NCBI GenBank assembly: GCA_017857595.1
Contig: JAFMCU010000006.1
Coordinates: forward strand, 28,910 to 92,909
Direction: 5' to 3'
Length of the DNA stretch: 64,000 bases
Origin: Thermoprotei archaeon
GTDB taxonomy: Archaea > Thermoproteota > Thermoprotei > Gearchaeales > Gearchaeaceae
Below, one piece after another: positions 32,965 through 42,028 of the stretch. Position 1 is the first letter of the stretch; each line of letters begins with the position of its first letter. The notes under the pieces were generated by a model. It saw nothing but the letters and a program-made list of their open reading frames with translations. It had not been told where the DNA came from and did no database searches. The position numbers were made by a program, and so were the translations under genes.

Positions 32965-34749
32965 TCAATTGTGAGTATAATAGAAAATGACCTTATCATC
33001 TTGGAATTCATCCAATTTTACAAAACCAAATCTTAAAAATTGAATTACTGTGCCAATTTTTATATTTTGAATTTCTTTTTCGACATATCCTTTAATAAAC
33101 TTTTTGTCAAATACAAATGAAGGGCATTTAACAACAGCATCCAATTTAAATTCATCATAGACCCACTGAACAAAATTTAAAGATTTATTTCTTGCATAAT
33201 CAACAGTTTGGTCATCAATAAACTCTGCAAAAGATTTTTCATCTTTACTATATATTTTTACATTTCCTAGCTCTATCAGCCTTATTTCATCTTTATAATC
33301 TGATTTAGAAATGTAAAGTTTAATAATACCATTCTTTGGAGTTAGTTTTAATTCATAGTATTCAGTTTTTGAAGGATGCAGTTGTCTTTTAACAATTATT
33401 TCTTTATCATGAATTAAGTTCAACTCTACAGGATCGCTTACAAAAAAATACCTATTTGCTATAGCATCTATTTTCTTACGATTTATTGCATAAATATTCT
33501 CTAAGCTTATTTTTGCTTCAACAGGCTTAATGCCAAGTTCTAGTATAACTTCTCTAATAGTATCAGGTAAGAAGCCACGCTTTCTAAAAGATAAAATTGT
33601 AGCTAAGTCAGGATCGCTATAGCCTTCATAAATTCCCTCTTTTATCATGGCATTTATCTTAGTTTTAGAAAGTACTATATTTTCAAAGTTTATTCTTCCA
33701 TAATGGATTGATTCTGGTTCTTGCCAGTTCATATGCTTATAAATATAGCTTTGTTTTAGAGCATTTATCATGTGCTCCTTGGCTCTAAATACATGTGTTA
33801 TACCCATCATATGGTCATCGACACTCACAGAGAAATTATATGTTGGCCAAAAACTTGGTTTATATCCTAAATAGCCCACTATTTTTTCCATTCTTGGATG
33901 CGGGAATAAGTTTGGATTGACATGCCTGAAGGCAATCCAGTCTCTCACACTGGGATTTGAATGCTTAATGTCTGTTTTTATTCTAAGAACAGGCGGATTT
34001 TTAAGATCCAAAAATTCTCCTCTTATACATTTCTCGAAATATTCAAGACTTTCTTCAGGACTTTGAATTCTATGCTCGCATGCTAACGCATTACTTCTAA
34101 AATTCTTTATTTTTTCTGAATCACAAAAGCAAATGTAAGCAAAGTTATTTTTTAACAATTCCTTTGCTATATCATAGTAAATCTTTAATCTATCAGATTG
34201 AATATATATTTCATCGGGATAAATAAAAAGCCACTCAAGGTCTTTAATAATATATTCATAATCTAATTTCTCTCCTTCGAATAGATGCAAAATAGGCTTT
34301 TTTGTTCTAGGATCTGTATCTTCAAATCTTAAAATGAATTTTCCGTTGTATTTTTTAGCGTATTCATAGGAAAGCAAAGCAGCTCTTATATTGCCTAAAT
34401 GTAATGGTCCGTCTGGATTTGGTGCAAATCTTGTAACTATTTTACTATATTTTTCAGCATTAGGTAAGGGCGGTAACTCAAATTTTTTAAGTTCTATTTT
34501 TTCCTCTTTTAGTTCTTCTGGATATTTTGAAATTAAATAATTGTATTGTTCTTCTAAAGTCATCGAATTAACCTTAGAAACGATCTCATCGACCTTTGGT
34601 AAGTATTCCCTTATTCTAGCCTTTATATCAGGATATTTAAACAATACTTTCCGAATAACTACTTGAGTTGCAGCTTTACCATTATGCTTATATGCATTAG
34701 ATAAGGCTTTTTTAAATATATACTCCTCTAATTCTTTATCGTTTGCCAT
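32965..34749 (-). CDS. gltX: Glutamyl-tRNA synthetase
   Basis: A 594-residue class I synthetase of the archaeal/eukaryal (GluRS-B/GlnRS-like) type. An N-terminal helical extension precedes RFAPNPDGPLHLGNIRAAL (about 105-122), which carries the HIGH-type motif. The KMSKS-type motif is IVLSKTKI near 365. The C-terminal anticodon-binding domain is made of beta barrels. It charges tRNA-Glu and, in most archaea, tRNA-Gln for later amidation. The ATG at 34749 forms TGATG with the stop of the GGPP synthase gene; the upstream TTG is less likely. Confidence 0.95.
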   Translation of the reverse strand: MANDKELEEYIFKKALSNAYKHNGKAATQVVIRKVLFKYPDIKARIREYLPKVDEIVSKVNSMTLEEQYNYLISKYPEELKEEKIELKKFELPPLPNAEKYSKIVTRFAPNPDGPLHLGNIRAALLSYEYAKKYNGKFILRFEDTDPRTKKPILHLFEGEKLDYEYIIKDLEWLFIYPDEIYIQSDRLKIYYDIAKELLKNNFAYICFCDSEKIKNFRSNALACEHRIQSPEESLEYFEKCIRGEFLDLKNPPVLRIKTDIKHSNPSVRDWIAFRHVNPNLFPHPRMEKIVGYLGYKPSFWPTYNFSVSVDDHMMGITHVFRAKEHMINALKQSYIYKHMNWQEPESIHYGRINFENIVLSKTKINAMIKEGIYEGYSDPDLATILSFRKRGFLPDTIREVILELGIKPVEAKISLENIYAINRKKIDAIANRYFFVSDPVELNLIHDKEIIVKRQLHPSKTEYYELKLTPKNGIIKLYISKSDYKDEIRLIELGNVKIYSKDEKSFAEFIDDQTVDYARNKSLNFVQWVYDEFKLDAVVKCPSFVFDKKFIKGYVEKEIQNIKIGTVIQFLRFGFVKLDEFQDDKVIFYYTHN

Positions 34750-35738
34750 CAATAATTTCTCTCAACTAAAAATTCACCGAATGAACGTAGGAATTCTGCT
34801 AAGTCTTGTTTTAAGCCTTTTAAATGTTGATTAGCTAAATTTAAATAATAATTTGATTTTTTAATCGCAAATTCATCACAGCCCATATTTTTAAAAGAAG
34901 CGATTAACTGCCTAATTTCTTCTTCTCTCGCATTTGGATTTCCTAGAATAGAGAGTATCATTTTCCTCAATTCAGCATTACCTTTCTTCATTGCATAGAT
35001 TACTATTAAGGTTTTTTTACCTTCTTTCAAATCATTTCCTACAGGCTTACCTGTTATTTTTTCATCTCCGAAGGTTCCTAGAATATCATCTTTTATTTGG
35101 AAAGCAATTCCAGCGTATCTAGCAAATTTCCTTATCTGCTCTATTTCTTTTTGCTTCGCATTGCCGATTATAGCTCCCATTACACAACTAGCTTCAAAAA
35201 GAGCTGAAGTTTTATTTTGAATCATCTTTATTGTTTTCCTATAATCAAATATGCTATTTTTCGCTAGATAAATATCAAGACCTTGCCCGATCGCAAGACT
35301 TTCTGTAGCTATAGATAATTCTTTATAACATTGAGTTATTCGAGATTTAGGAATAAAATTCTTCAAAAAATATAGTGATTTGAAGGCTAGAGCGAATAAA
35401 AGATCACCAGAAAGTATCGCGAAATCTAATCCATATGCTTCATGTACTGTTGGTTTCCCGTGCCTAAACTTATCTTTATCCATAATATCATCATGTATTA
35501 GACTAAAATTGTGAACAAGTTCAACAGATAATGCAGCTGGAAAAGATTTTTGGTTATCTAATCCGTAATAAGAAGAAATTTTGGATAAGACGTAAGGCCT
35601 TAACCTTTTTCCTCCGTTTATTAATATATGCAGAGAAGAATTTTTGAGAATTTGCGGTTCAATATTATTAAAGAAACTAACCAATTTTTCATTAAAAAAT
35701 TTAGCATAATCCTTAATTTCGTTAATATTGATCGACAT
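34749..35738 (-). CDS. Geranylgeranyl/polyprenyl diphosphate synthase
   Basis: A trans-prenyltransferase of about 329 residues that builds the C20 or longer chains of archaeal lipids. The first Asp-rich motif is SLIHDDIMDKDKFRHGKPTV (about 79-98), and the second is FQIKDDILGTFGDEKITGKPVG (about 210-231, in parts). GGKRLRP near 45 binds the homoallylic substrate. Chain length cannot be set from sequence by eye, but C20 is the usual product in archaea. I chose the ATG at 35738; a TTG at 35750 is possible. It sits directly after the isopentenyl phosphate kinase gene. Confidence 0.93.
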   Translation of the reverse strand: MSININEIKDYAKFFNEKLVSFFNNIEPQILKNSSLHILINGGKRLRPYVLSKISSYYGLDNQKSFPAALSVELVHNFSLIHDDIMDKDKFRHGKPTVHEAYGLDFAILSGDLLFALAFKSLYFLKNFIPKSRITQCYKELSIATESLAIGQGLDIYLAKNSIFDYRKTIKMIQNKTSALFEASCVMGAIIGNAKQKEIEQIRKFARYAGIAFQIKDDILGTFGDEKITGKPVGNDLKEGKKTLIVIYAMKKGNAELRKMILSILGNPNAREEEIRQLIASFKNMGCDEFAIKKSNYYLNLANQHLKGLKQDLAEFLRSFGEFLVERNY

Positions 35739-35754
35739 TTTTTTATTCAATTGC

Positions 35755-36531
35755 CTAATATATTTCTGTTCCTATATAATCTTCATTTCTTAATACTCTC
35801 ATTAGCATATTATGATAGAAACCATTGATGAATATTGATTTTATTCCCATATTTGCAGCTTCATATGCAACTAATAATTTATTAACAACACCTCCAGTTA
35901 CATCATCTCCTTTAGAAAAATTGGAAATAAGTCTTTTAACTTCCTCTTTACTAATTTTTTTAATTAATTTTGCATCATTATGCTTTTTAGGATCTTTATC
36001 ATAAATACCCATTGTATCCATGCAAAAAACTATTTTTCTTGCTGAAATAATTTTAGCTAACTCTAAGCAAATCTGATCACCTGAGAGTATTCTACAACCT
36101 TTTTCTTCATCAAACACTACATCGCCATAGAGCAAAGGTATATATCCTTTATTTATTGCATCCAATATAGGTTTAGAATGAAATACGTTGATTTCATCCC
36201 CTTTAGTAGAAAAAATATCTATGGGCGAAATTTGTATAACAGGAACGCCATGATTTATCAAGGATTTTGCAACGATTAAATTTAGTCTTCTCATTTCCAT
36301 TTCTAAAATCGATAAACCAATTTTGATTCTTGGCAATCCAATATGTATTGCATACTTTTTTGCAATGTAATGACCGAATGAGCCTCCTCCATGAACAATA
36401 CATAAATTTAAATCGTTGCAAACACTTGATATTTGGCTTGATAAATTGTTAATGGTCTCTATTCTTTCCTTTAAAGGTTCGTCTTTTTTTGTTATAACAG
36501 ATCCACCTAATTTTATAACAACAGATTCCAC
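35755..36531 (-). CDS. Isopentenyl phosphate kinase
   Basis: A 258-residue amino-acid-kinase-fold enzyme that phosphorylates isopentenyl phosphate to IPP, the closing step of the archaeal mevalonate route. It opens VVIKLGGSVITKKD (4-17), has HGGGSFGHYIAKKY (about 45-58) with the substrate-contacting His, and DVTGGVVNKL near 215. It is the first gene of the ipk-ggpps-gltX transcript and is divergent from mevalonate kinase. Confidence 0.93.
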   Translation of the reverse strand: MESVVIKLGGSVITKKDEPLKERIETINNLSSQISSVCNDLNLCIVHGGGSFGHYIAKKYAIHIGLPRIKIGLSILEMEMRRLNLIVAKSLINHGVPVIQISPIDIFSTKGDEINVFHSKPILDAINKGYIPLLYGDVVFDEEKGCRILSGDQICLELAKIISARKIVFCMDTMGIYDKDPKKHNDAKLIKKISKEEVKRLISNFSKGDDVTGGVVNKLLVAYEAANMGIKSIFINGFYHNMLMRVLRNEDYIGTEIY

Positions 36532-36585
36532 TCTATAGAATAAATGAAATAGTTATTTTTATTTCCATACTTAGAAATATAAATA

Positions 36586-37560
36586 TTGAGCACAGCATTA
36601 GCACCTTCAAAAATAATAATTAGCGGTGAGCATTTTGTAGTTGAAGGAGCTCCCGCACTTGTGGCAGCAATAAATCTGTATGTAGAAGTAAGTGCAGAAG
36701 AAAGATATGATAATCATTTAAGAATTGAAACCGATTATGAAGGAAAAAAATTTGTAATAAAAAGTACATTGAATGAGAAGATATTGGATACAGCAGGTGG
36801 AGAGAAGGCTAAAAAATTCCTAAGACCAGTTTTAAGGACTATCAGAAAAACATTTGAATTTATAGAAAAATCTGAGGGAATGAATGTTTATATTTATTCT
36901 AAAATACCTCCATCTTCAGGTTTAGGCTCTAGTGCTGCTGTTTTTGTAGCAACATCAGCTTCAGTTTGTAAAAGATTAACTGGCTTAATTGATAAAGAGA
37001 TTGTTTGGAAAGCAGCCTTCGAAGGTGAAAGATTAGTTCACAAGGCACCTTCAGGTGTAGATATAACAATAAGCACTTATGGAGGAATGTTGCTTTATAG
37101 AAAAGGAGAAAAGCCTATCATGCTTCAAAAAAGCGGAAAAGCAATATTTTTAATTGCAACTGTTGGAAAAAGAGTGCCTACAGGTAAAATTGTGGAAAGA
37201 GTCCTTAAGTTAAAATCCGAATTTCCTTCAATAATAAATCCTATTTATATGTCAGCTAATTATTTACCAATTAAAATAGCTGAATTTTTAAGAAAAGATG
37301 ACTTATACAATGCTGGTAGACTTATAAATATAAATCATGAACTTTTATCTGCTGTTGGTGTATCGACACCGAGATTAGATTTTTTTGTAAATCTTTCTAG
37401 AAGGAAAGGGGCTTATGGTTCCAAACTGACTGGTGCAGGAGGTGGTGGAGCATTTTTTGCCTTAGTAGATGATGAAAGAAAAACCAAAGTTTTTAACAGT
37501 TTAAGTAAAAGATTGAAAGATGTTTTTGAGGTTACTATAGTTGATGAGGGTGTAAATTGA
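36586..37560 (+). CDS. mvk: Mevalonate kinase
   Basis: A 324-residue GHMP kinase that makes 5-phosphomevalonate. The opening APSKIIISGEHFVVEGAPALVAA (4-26 in parts), the ATP motif PPSSGLGSSAAVFVA (about 107-121), PSGVDITISTYGG (about 157-169) and the GSKLTGAGGGGAFFA motif (about 281-295) are all present. The start is TTG at 36586, with a TATA-like tatttttatt at 36553-36562, so the mRNA is probably leaderless. The 54-base region shared with isopentenyl phosphate kinase suggests joint control of lipid precursor genes. Confidence 0.95.
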   Translation: MSTALAPSKIIISGEHFVVEGAPALVAAINLYVEVSAEERYDNHLRIETDYEGKKFVIKSTLNEKILDTAGGEKAKKFLRPVLRTIRKTFEFIEKSEGMNVYIYSKIPPSSGLGSSAAVFVATSASVCKRLTGLIDKEIVWKAAFEGERLVHKAPSGVDITISTYGGMLLYRKGEKPIMLQKSGKAIFLIATVGKRVPTGKIVERVLKLKSEFPSIINPIYMSANYLPIKIAEFLRKDDLYNAGRLININHELLSAVGVSTPRLDFFVNLSRRKGAYGSKLTGAGGGGAFFALVDDERKTKVFNSLSKRLKDVFEVTIVDEGVN

Positions 37561-37733
37561 ACTTTATATCTTAACCAGTTCACTGTTAGCGTATTAGATT
37601 TTTAAAATCTATTAAAAATTAAACAAAATTAATTAAGCTTAAGAAAATAAAGCTAATAATAGGTCAGGTTAATTATTTTCTAAATATACCATTATAATTG
37701 AAAGATTAGTTGACTCTAAAGTAAAATCTAAAT
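37561..37733. other. Longest intergenic gap; no gene seen
   Basis: This 173-base region lies between the convergent ends of mevalonate kinase and the MEMO gene. It is very AT-rich. It holds a near-perfect palindrome (agattttt and aaaatct, about 37597-37612) that could act in termination. I see no C/D boxes, tRNA or open frame in it. Confidence 0.5.
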
Positions 37734-38582
37734 TTAGTTATCAGTATATAAGCATGCAGATAAATAACCTACTACACTGTCTTTAGGCCCATATGTATCG
37801 CCTGAAGTTGCATGAGCTAATATTGTTGATTTTTGACAACCTATTTTCTTTGCATAATGTAAAACTGTTGCCGTTGGACACGGTCCACACATTGATATGT
37901 TTTTATCTTCTATTACTTTCATTAAATAGGCTTCATCAATCTTCTTCACAGCATCAATTACATATTCATCTTTATTGTAAGTAATTTCAATGTTTTCATA
38001 ATGGTTAAGATCTGTTGATGCGATTACAACAGAATTTGTTCCTTTCAAAACTTTAGCTAACGCACTACCCAATTCTCTAGCAACTTCTAATGTTTGTAAC
38101 ATTATACAGATAGGGACAAAGTCAAACCTATTGTAAATATATTGTAGGAAAGGTAATTGAACCTCTATAGAATGTTCATAAAGATGGGCCATGTAATCTG
38201 CAGTTAGCATTTTATATTCCTTCATAAGTTTATTTGCTATATCACTGTTTATTTTAACGCTTCCCAAAGGAGTTTCCCATTCGCCTTCTTTAATAATTGA
38301 GACTAGTGCTCCGTATCCTGTATGATTCGGCCCTATTATTACTACTGTTTCTGGTCTTTCATTTTCTGCAAGCAATTTATATGCATGAGCTGCTATTGGC
38401 CCGCTGTAAATATATCCTGCATGAGGAACTATAAAAGCAGGGTATTTTCCTTTATATTCTCTTGATAAAAAATTTGGCAGTCCTGGTCCAAGTTTATGTT
38501 TAAAGCACTCCTCAATTTGATTCTTAAGTGATTCAGGATTTTTCTCATAAAAGTATCCTGCTACAGCACTACTCCTTTTCAT
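37734..38582 (-). CDS. MEMO-family protein (AmmeMemoRadiSam system protein B)
   Basis: A 282-residue protein of the MEMO1 family, structurally related to non-heme-iron dioxygenases. The conserved His and Asp pattern is seen in PAFIVPHAGYIYSGPIAAHA (about 48-67), VIIGPNHTGYG and HLYEHSIEVQLPFLQY (about 130-145), and in STDLNHYEN near 190. Biochemical function in archaea is unknown. The gene sits after uS2, a position conserved in many archaea between uS2 and mevalonate kinase. Confidence 0.92.
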   Translation of the reverse strand: MKRSSAVAGYFYEKNPESLKNQIEECFKHKLGPGLPNFLSREYKGKYPAFIVPHAGYIYSGPIAAHAYKLLAENERPETVVIIGPNHTGYGALVSIIKEGEWETPLGSVKINSDIANKLMKEYKMLTADYMAHLYEHSIEVQLPFLQYIYNRFDFVPICIMLQTLEVARELGSALAKVLKGTNSVVIASTDLNHYENIEITYNKDEYVIDAVKKIDEAYLMKVIEDKNISMCGPCPTATVLHYAKKIGCQKSTILAHATSGDTYGPKDSVVGYLSACLYTDN

Positions 38583-38588
38583 AAAGTA

Positions 38589-39236
38589 TTAAGCAGTTTC
38601 TTCTATAAGTTCAGTTTCAAAGTCTTCAATTGAATATTTGAACCGATCTGAAGAAGTTAACAGACCTCTTTCTTTTAAGATTTGTCTTGCTAATAACCAA
38701 TAAACAGTAGCTAGTGCTCTTCTACCCTTATTATTACAGGGTATAACTAAATCCACATTTGAGCAAGTATGTTCTGTATCACATAATGCAACAACAGGTA
38801 TGCCAAGCTTGCTTGCTTCATTTACAGCTTGTGCATCGTGAAAAGGATCATTAACAAATATTAATTCTGCATGCTTATATTCCTCTAAAGAAGGATTCGT
38901 TAATGTCCCTGGGAGAAATCTTGAAGTTATAGCTACAGCGCCTATTATTTCAGCAAAAAGATTTGCTGGTTTGATTGCGTAAGGTCTTGAAGCTACAACT
39001 ATTATATTACTTGGTTCATAGAATGACATAAATTTAGCAGCGATCCTAATTCTTTCATCAATACTTCTTATATCGATTATGTTAATTCCTTCAGGCTTTG
39101 TTTTGTAGATAAAATTTCTCATATATTTAGATTTAAATTTTGTGCCTAGAGGTAGAGCAGCCTGAATATAAATATCGCTTGGTGCTAAAATTAACTGTTC
39201 TTCCTTTTTGAAATCGAAGCTTGAAAAATCTGACAT
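38589..39236 (-). CDS. rps2: Ribosomal protein uS2
   Basis: A 215-residue small-subunit protein of the archaeal/eukaryal type. It has QAALPLGTKFKSKYMRNFIY (about 26-45), IIDIRSIDERIRIAAKF and RFLPGTLTNPSLEEYKHAELIFVNDP (about 105-130 in parts) and the VIPCNNKGRRALATVYWLLARQIL helix. It follows enolase by ten bases in the classic order eL18-uL13-uS9-Rpo10-enolase-uS2. Confidence 0.97.
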   Translation of the reverse strand: MSDFSSFDFKKEEQLILAPSDIYIQAALPLGTKFKSKYMRNFIYKTKPEGINIIDIRSIDERIRIAAKFMSFYEPSNIIVVASRPYAIKPANLFAEIIGAVAITSRFLPGTLTNPSLEEYKHAELIFVNDPFHDAQAVNEASKLGIPVVALCDTEHTCSNVDLVIPCNNKGRRALATVYWLLARQILKERGLLTSSDRFKYSIEDFETELIEETA

Positions 39237-39246
39237 AATACAAAAA

Positions 39247-40512
39247 TTATTTGGCTAAGCTACTTATATAATTATTCAATTTTGCCTTATAACCAAGATA
39301 TTCTTCTATTCTTATTAGTTCATTAAGTTTGGCCATTCTTTCACCACCGATAGTACCTGTCTTTATCAAAGGAGAATCGAAAGCCGTTGCTAAATGAGAT
39401 ATAAAATTATCTTCCGTTTCTCCTGAACGATGTGAAACTACTATTTGAATGCTATTTTGCTTTGCAAACTCGATCGTCTCTATGATACGGGAAACAGTTC
39501 CTACTTGATTGGGTTTTATTATTATACCATTGGTCGCGTTAAAATCAATCCCTTTTCTTAACCTCTCCTTATTAGATGCATAAATATCATCGCCCACTAT
39601 AAGTAAATTCTTAAAATCTTTCCTCAAGTTTGCAAAATCTTCAAATGAGTCTTCTTCAAAAGGGTCCTCGATATATGTAATCTCAAATTCTTCTATTAAG
39701 TTACACACATACTTATAATGCTGATCTTTATTCAAATTCATTCTTTCAAGCTTATAGTTATATGTTTTATTTTGTTTATCATAAAAAGTAGAAGCTGCAA
39801 AGTCTAGTCCAATAATGAACTCAAATCCCTTTTCATTTTTAACCTGCAAAATTGCCTTCCTTACAACTTCTAAAGCTTTTCTATTTCCAACTCTAGTTAT
39901 CCAAGCGCCTTCATCATTTTTTCCCCCGCTAAAATACATATCCTCTTTACTTAGAATTTGAAAACATTTTTTATGTACAAGCACATTAGCCTCGATTGAC
40001 TGTTTTAAATTTTCTGCGTTTTTACATGCAACCAGTATTTCTTGTATATCGATAGATAATCCCCTTGCATGCTTACCTCCTCCTACGACATTTCCCAAAG
40101 GAATTGGTAAAAGATAATTTACTTTATTTTTAATTACCTCAAAAACTTGCTTTTCTATTAAAGATGAATAGGCTTTAAGATTTGCCATCGAGACAGAAAG
40201 TATATTGACTGCACCATAATTTGAAAGATTATTAGTTCCATCTATTTCTATTAAGTTTCTATCAATTTCTTCCTGATTAGCTGTATCTTTACCTATTAAT
40301 TTGTTTTTAGCAATTTCATTGAAAAGTTTAACCTTTTCTTCGAAATTTCCTTCAGGTACATTCCTTACCTCATATGAACCTGTACTCATTCCTGAAGGAC
40401 ATGATGCTATTCCTTTACTTTTTTTTGTAAAAATTGTAGATTCTACAGTTTTATCTCCCCTGCTATCAAATATTATTCTATGCTTTAAATCGATAATATC
40501 AGAATCTTTCAT
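39247..40512 (-). CDS. eno: Enolase
   Basis: A 421-residue enzyme converting 2-phosphoglycerate to phosphoenolpyruvate. Catalytic and metal residues are visible: the Glu in KNDEGAW near 204, Asp in GLDFAAS near 243, Glu in YIEDPFEED near 286, Asp in VGDDIYAS near 310, Lys in IIKPNQVGT near 336 and the SHRSGETED loop near 365. The N-terminus is normal (FDSRGDKTVE). The usual MNIINGG segment reads GNVVGGGKHA. The gene lies in the ribosomal cluster, as in many crenarchaea. Confidence 0.95.
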   Translation of the reverse strand: MKDSDIIDLKHRIIFDSRGDKTVESTIFTKKSKGIASCPSGMSTGSYEVRNVPEGNFEEKVKLFNEIAKNKLIGKDTANQEEIDRNLIEIDGTNNLSNYGAVNILSVSMANLKAYSSLIEKQVFEVIKNKVNYLLPIPLGNVVGGGKHARGLSIDIQEILVACKNAENLKQSIEANVLVHKKCFQILSKEDMYFSGGKNDEGAWITRVGNRKALEVVRKAILQVKNEKGFEFIIGLDFAASTFYDKQNKTYNYKLERMNLNKDQHYKYVCNLIEEFEITYIEDPFEEDSFEDFANLRKDFKNLLIVGDDIYASNKERLRKGIDFNATNGIIIKPNQVGTVSRIIETIEFAKQNSIQIVVSHRSGETEDNFISHLATAFDSPLIKTGTIGGERMAKLNELIRIEEYLGYKAKLNNYISSLAK

Positions 40513-40515
40513 AAA

Positions 40516-40806
40516 TCATAGAAACTTTCTTTTTCTTCCCCTTCTACCTTTTGTAACTTGCTGTTGCTCGGCCTCTTCTTTAGGAAATTCAGAAACTTGT
40601 ATTTTTTCTTCAGCTTTAACAAATTGCAAATATTCATCAGCATACTCAAAAGCTGAAATAAACATTCTTCTACAACAATACCTTTTAATTCCTAAACTAT
40701 TTAGAACCTCATCCGGTTTTTCTCCACCTTCAACTCTTCTTTTATATTCATCCCAATGTCTAGAAATTGGTGCCCCGCAAGTGAAACATCTTACTGGAAT
40801 AAGCAT
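40516..40806 (-). CDS. rpoN: RNA polymerase subunit Rpo10 (RpoN) with C-terminal extension
   Basis: A 96-residue zinc-bundle subunit. It opens LIPVRCFTCGAPISRHW with Cys7 and Cys10 and has the paired KRYCCRRMFIS cysteines (44 and 45). Residues 1-66 are the whole conserved protein; residues 67-96 are an added Glu/Gln-rich stretch ending in the basic RRGRKRKF. The next gene along, enolase, starts four bases later. In many archaea Rpo6 (RpoK) is close by; it is not in this cluster. Confidence 0.96.
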   Translation of the reverse strand: MLIPVRCFTCGAPISRHWDEYKRRVEGGEKPDEVLNSLGIKRYCCRRMFISAFEYADEYLQFVKAEEKIQVSEFPKEEAEQQQVTKGRRGRKRKFL

Positions 40807-40812
40807 ATTAAA

Positions 40813-40818
40813 TCACCT
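40813..40818 (-). promoter_or_regulatory. Shine-Dalgarno site of rpoN
   Basis: AGGTGA on the minus strand lies six bases before the rpoN ATG at 40806 and includes the TGA stop of uS9. The same motif and spacing occur before spt4. Confidence 0.75.
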
Positions 40819-41220
40819 ATAAGATTTCTGCCTTTTAGCTCTAGCCTTTTTACCTCTTGGTTTTTTAGGCTCCACTTCTCGTGGATCATGCTTTAATAAA
40901 GCTCTATTATAATCAAGATAAGCTTTCTTTAATTCTTCGTTCTTCGTAAACTCAATCAATGCTTTAGCTATGGCCATTCTTGCAGATTGACTTTGACCCA
41001 TAAAACCTCCTCCTTTAACATTAACATATATATCTATCTTATCCCTTAAATCTTCACTTAAAAATTCTAAAGGTTCTTGAATAGTATATCTTGCTATCCA
41101 AGGTTCTATAAGCTCTAAAGGCTTTCCATTTATTAACACACGACCATGTCCCGGATATTTAAGATAAGCTCTTGCTATTGCAGTTTTTCTTTTACCTGTA
41201 GCGATTATGACCTGTGACAT
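40813..41220 (-). CDS. rps9: Ribosomal protein uS9
   Basis: A 135-residue small-subunit protein. VIIATGKRKTAIARAYLKYPGHGRV (about 4-28 in parts), VKGGGFMGQSQSARMAIAKAL (about 76-96) and the basic C-terminal KPRGKKARAKRQKSYR that reaches the P site are all present. The ATG at 41220 shares one base with the uL13 stop; an upstream TTG would add four residues and is less likely. Confidence 0.97.
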   Translation of the reverse strand: MSQVIIATGKRKTAIARAYLKYPGHGRVLINGKPLELIEPWIARYTIQEPLEFLSEDLRDKIDIYVNVKGGGFMGQSQSARMAIAKALIEFTKNEELKKAYLDYNRALLKHDPREVEPKKPRGKKARAKRQKSYR

Positions 41221-41666
41221 TATGATTCCCAACCTAAAATTTTACATATATCACCTAAATAAATATATGCGTGACCCAATTTTGTAGCATCTGCTTCCTC
41301 GAAACTTAGAACTTGAGTACTTTTTGGAATATCTATCTTACCAATGTAAACTTTTAATTTTTTATAAGCTTCTCTTCCCTTAGGCTTTTTATATGGCAAC
41401 ATTCCTCGAATTGCTCTTCTGAGAATTTGGTCAGGAGATTTTGGATTTTTATGCGCAATCTTCTCAGGATTTTTTATTGTCCTTCTTGCTAATTTTTTTC
41501 TAAACCTTTCTATTACTCTACTTTTATCACCAGAAATAACCGCTTTTTCAGCATTAAAAATATATACTTTTGAGCCATCTAGCAAAAACTTAGCTACTTT
41601 AGAAGCAAGTCTACCCATTATTTGATTAGTAGCATCTACATAAATTATTTGATTTCTACTGCTCAT
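41220..41666 (-). CDS. rpl13: Ribosomal protein uL13
   Basis: A 148-residue large-subunit protein. The VDATNQIMGRLASKVAKFLLDG (about 10-31 in parts) opening, VYIFNAEKAVISGDK and the RAIRGMLPYKKPKGREAYKKL segment (about 88-108 in parts) match the archaeal form. It overlaps eL18 by four bases. Confidence 0.97.
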   Translation of the reverse strand: MSSRNQIIYVDATNQIMGRLASKVAKFLLDGSKVYIFNAEKAVISGDKSRVIERFRKKLARRTIKNPEKIAHKNPKSPDQILRRAIRGMLPYKKPKGREAYKKLKVYIGKIDIPKSTQVLSFEEADATKLGHAYIYLGDICKILGWES

Positions 41667-42028
41667 GTTAAAACTTTAACATTACTACCCTTAGGATTTA
41701 AACTAATTAATTCTTCAAAAGATAAACATTTACCTTTTGCTTCTTCAATTTTTCTCTTTGCTGAATTAGAAAAAGAAAGTGCTGCGACATTAACTGCATG
41801 ATCCAAAATTCCAAAACCAAGCACTTTACCAGGTACGACAACGAATTCGTTTTCTTTTGTTAATTTATTTATTTTACCTACATTTACTTTAATCCTTCCT
41901 CTTTTCCTTATACTTAATTTTTCTCCTACAAGTTTCCATATTGGACTTCCGAATTTCCTATAGGATTTGAATAAGAATCTTATTTCTTTTCTAATAATTG
42001 GATTAGTTGGTCCTGTTGGCTTTATCAT
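41663..42028 (-). CDS. Ribosomal protein eL18
   Basis: A 121-residue large-subunit protein. TGPTNPIIRKEIRFLFKSYR (4-23 in parts), IWKLVGEKLSIRKRGRIKVNVGKI and VVVPGKVLGFGILDHAVNVAALSFS are family features. Its ATG lies 26 bases inside the rpo3 gene, and the conserved Thr-Gly-Pro-Thr near the N-terminus shows that the long overlap is real. Confidence 0.96.
   Translation of the reverse strand: MIKPTGPTNPIIRKEIRFLFKSYRKFGSPIWKLVGEKLSIRKRGRIKVNVGKINKLTKENEFVVVPGKVLGFGILDHAVNVAALSFSNSAKRKIEEAKGKCLSFEELISLNPKGSNVKVLT

Noticed and set aside
37561..37733. Hidden RNA gene or small protein in the longest gap
   Set aside because: No box motifs, cloverleaf or codon-like frame is present; only AT-rich sequence with a palindrome.
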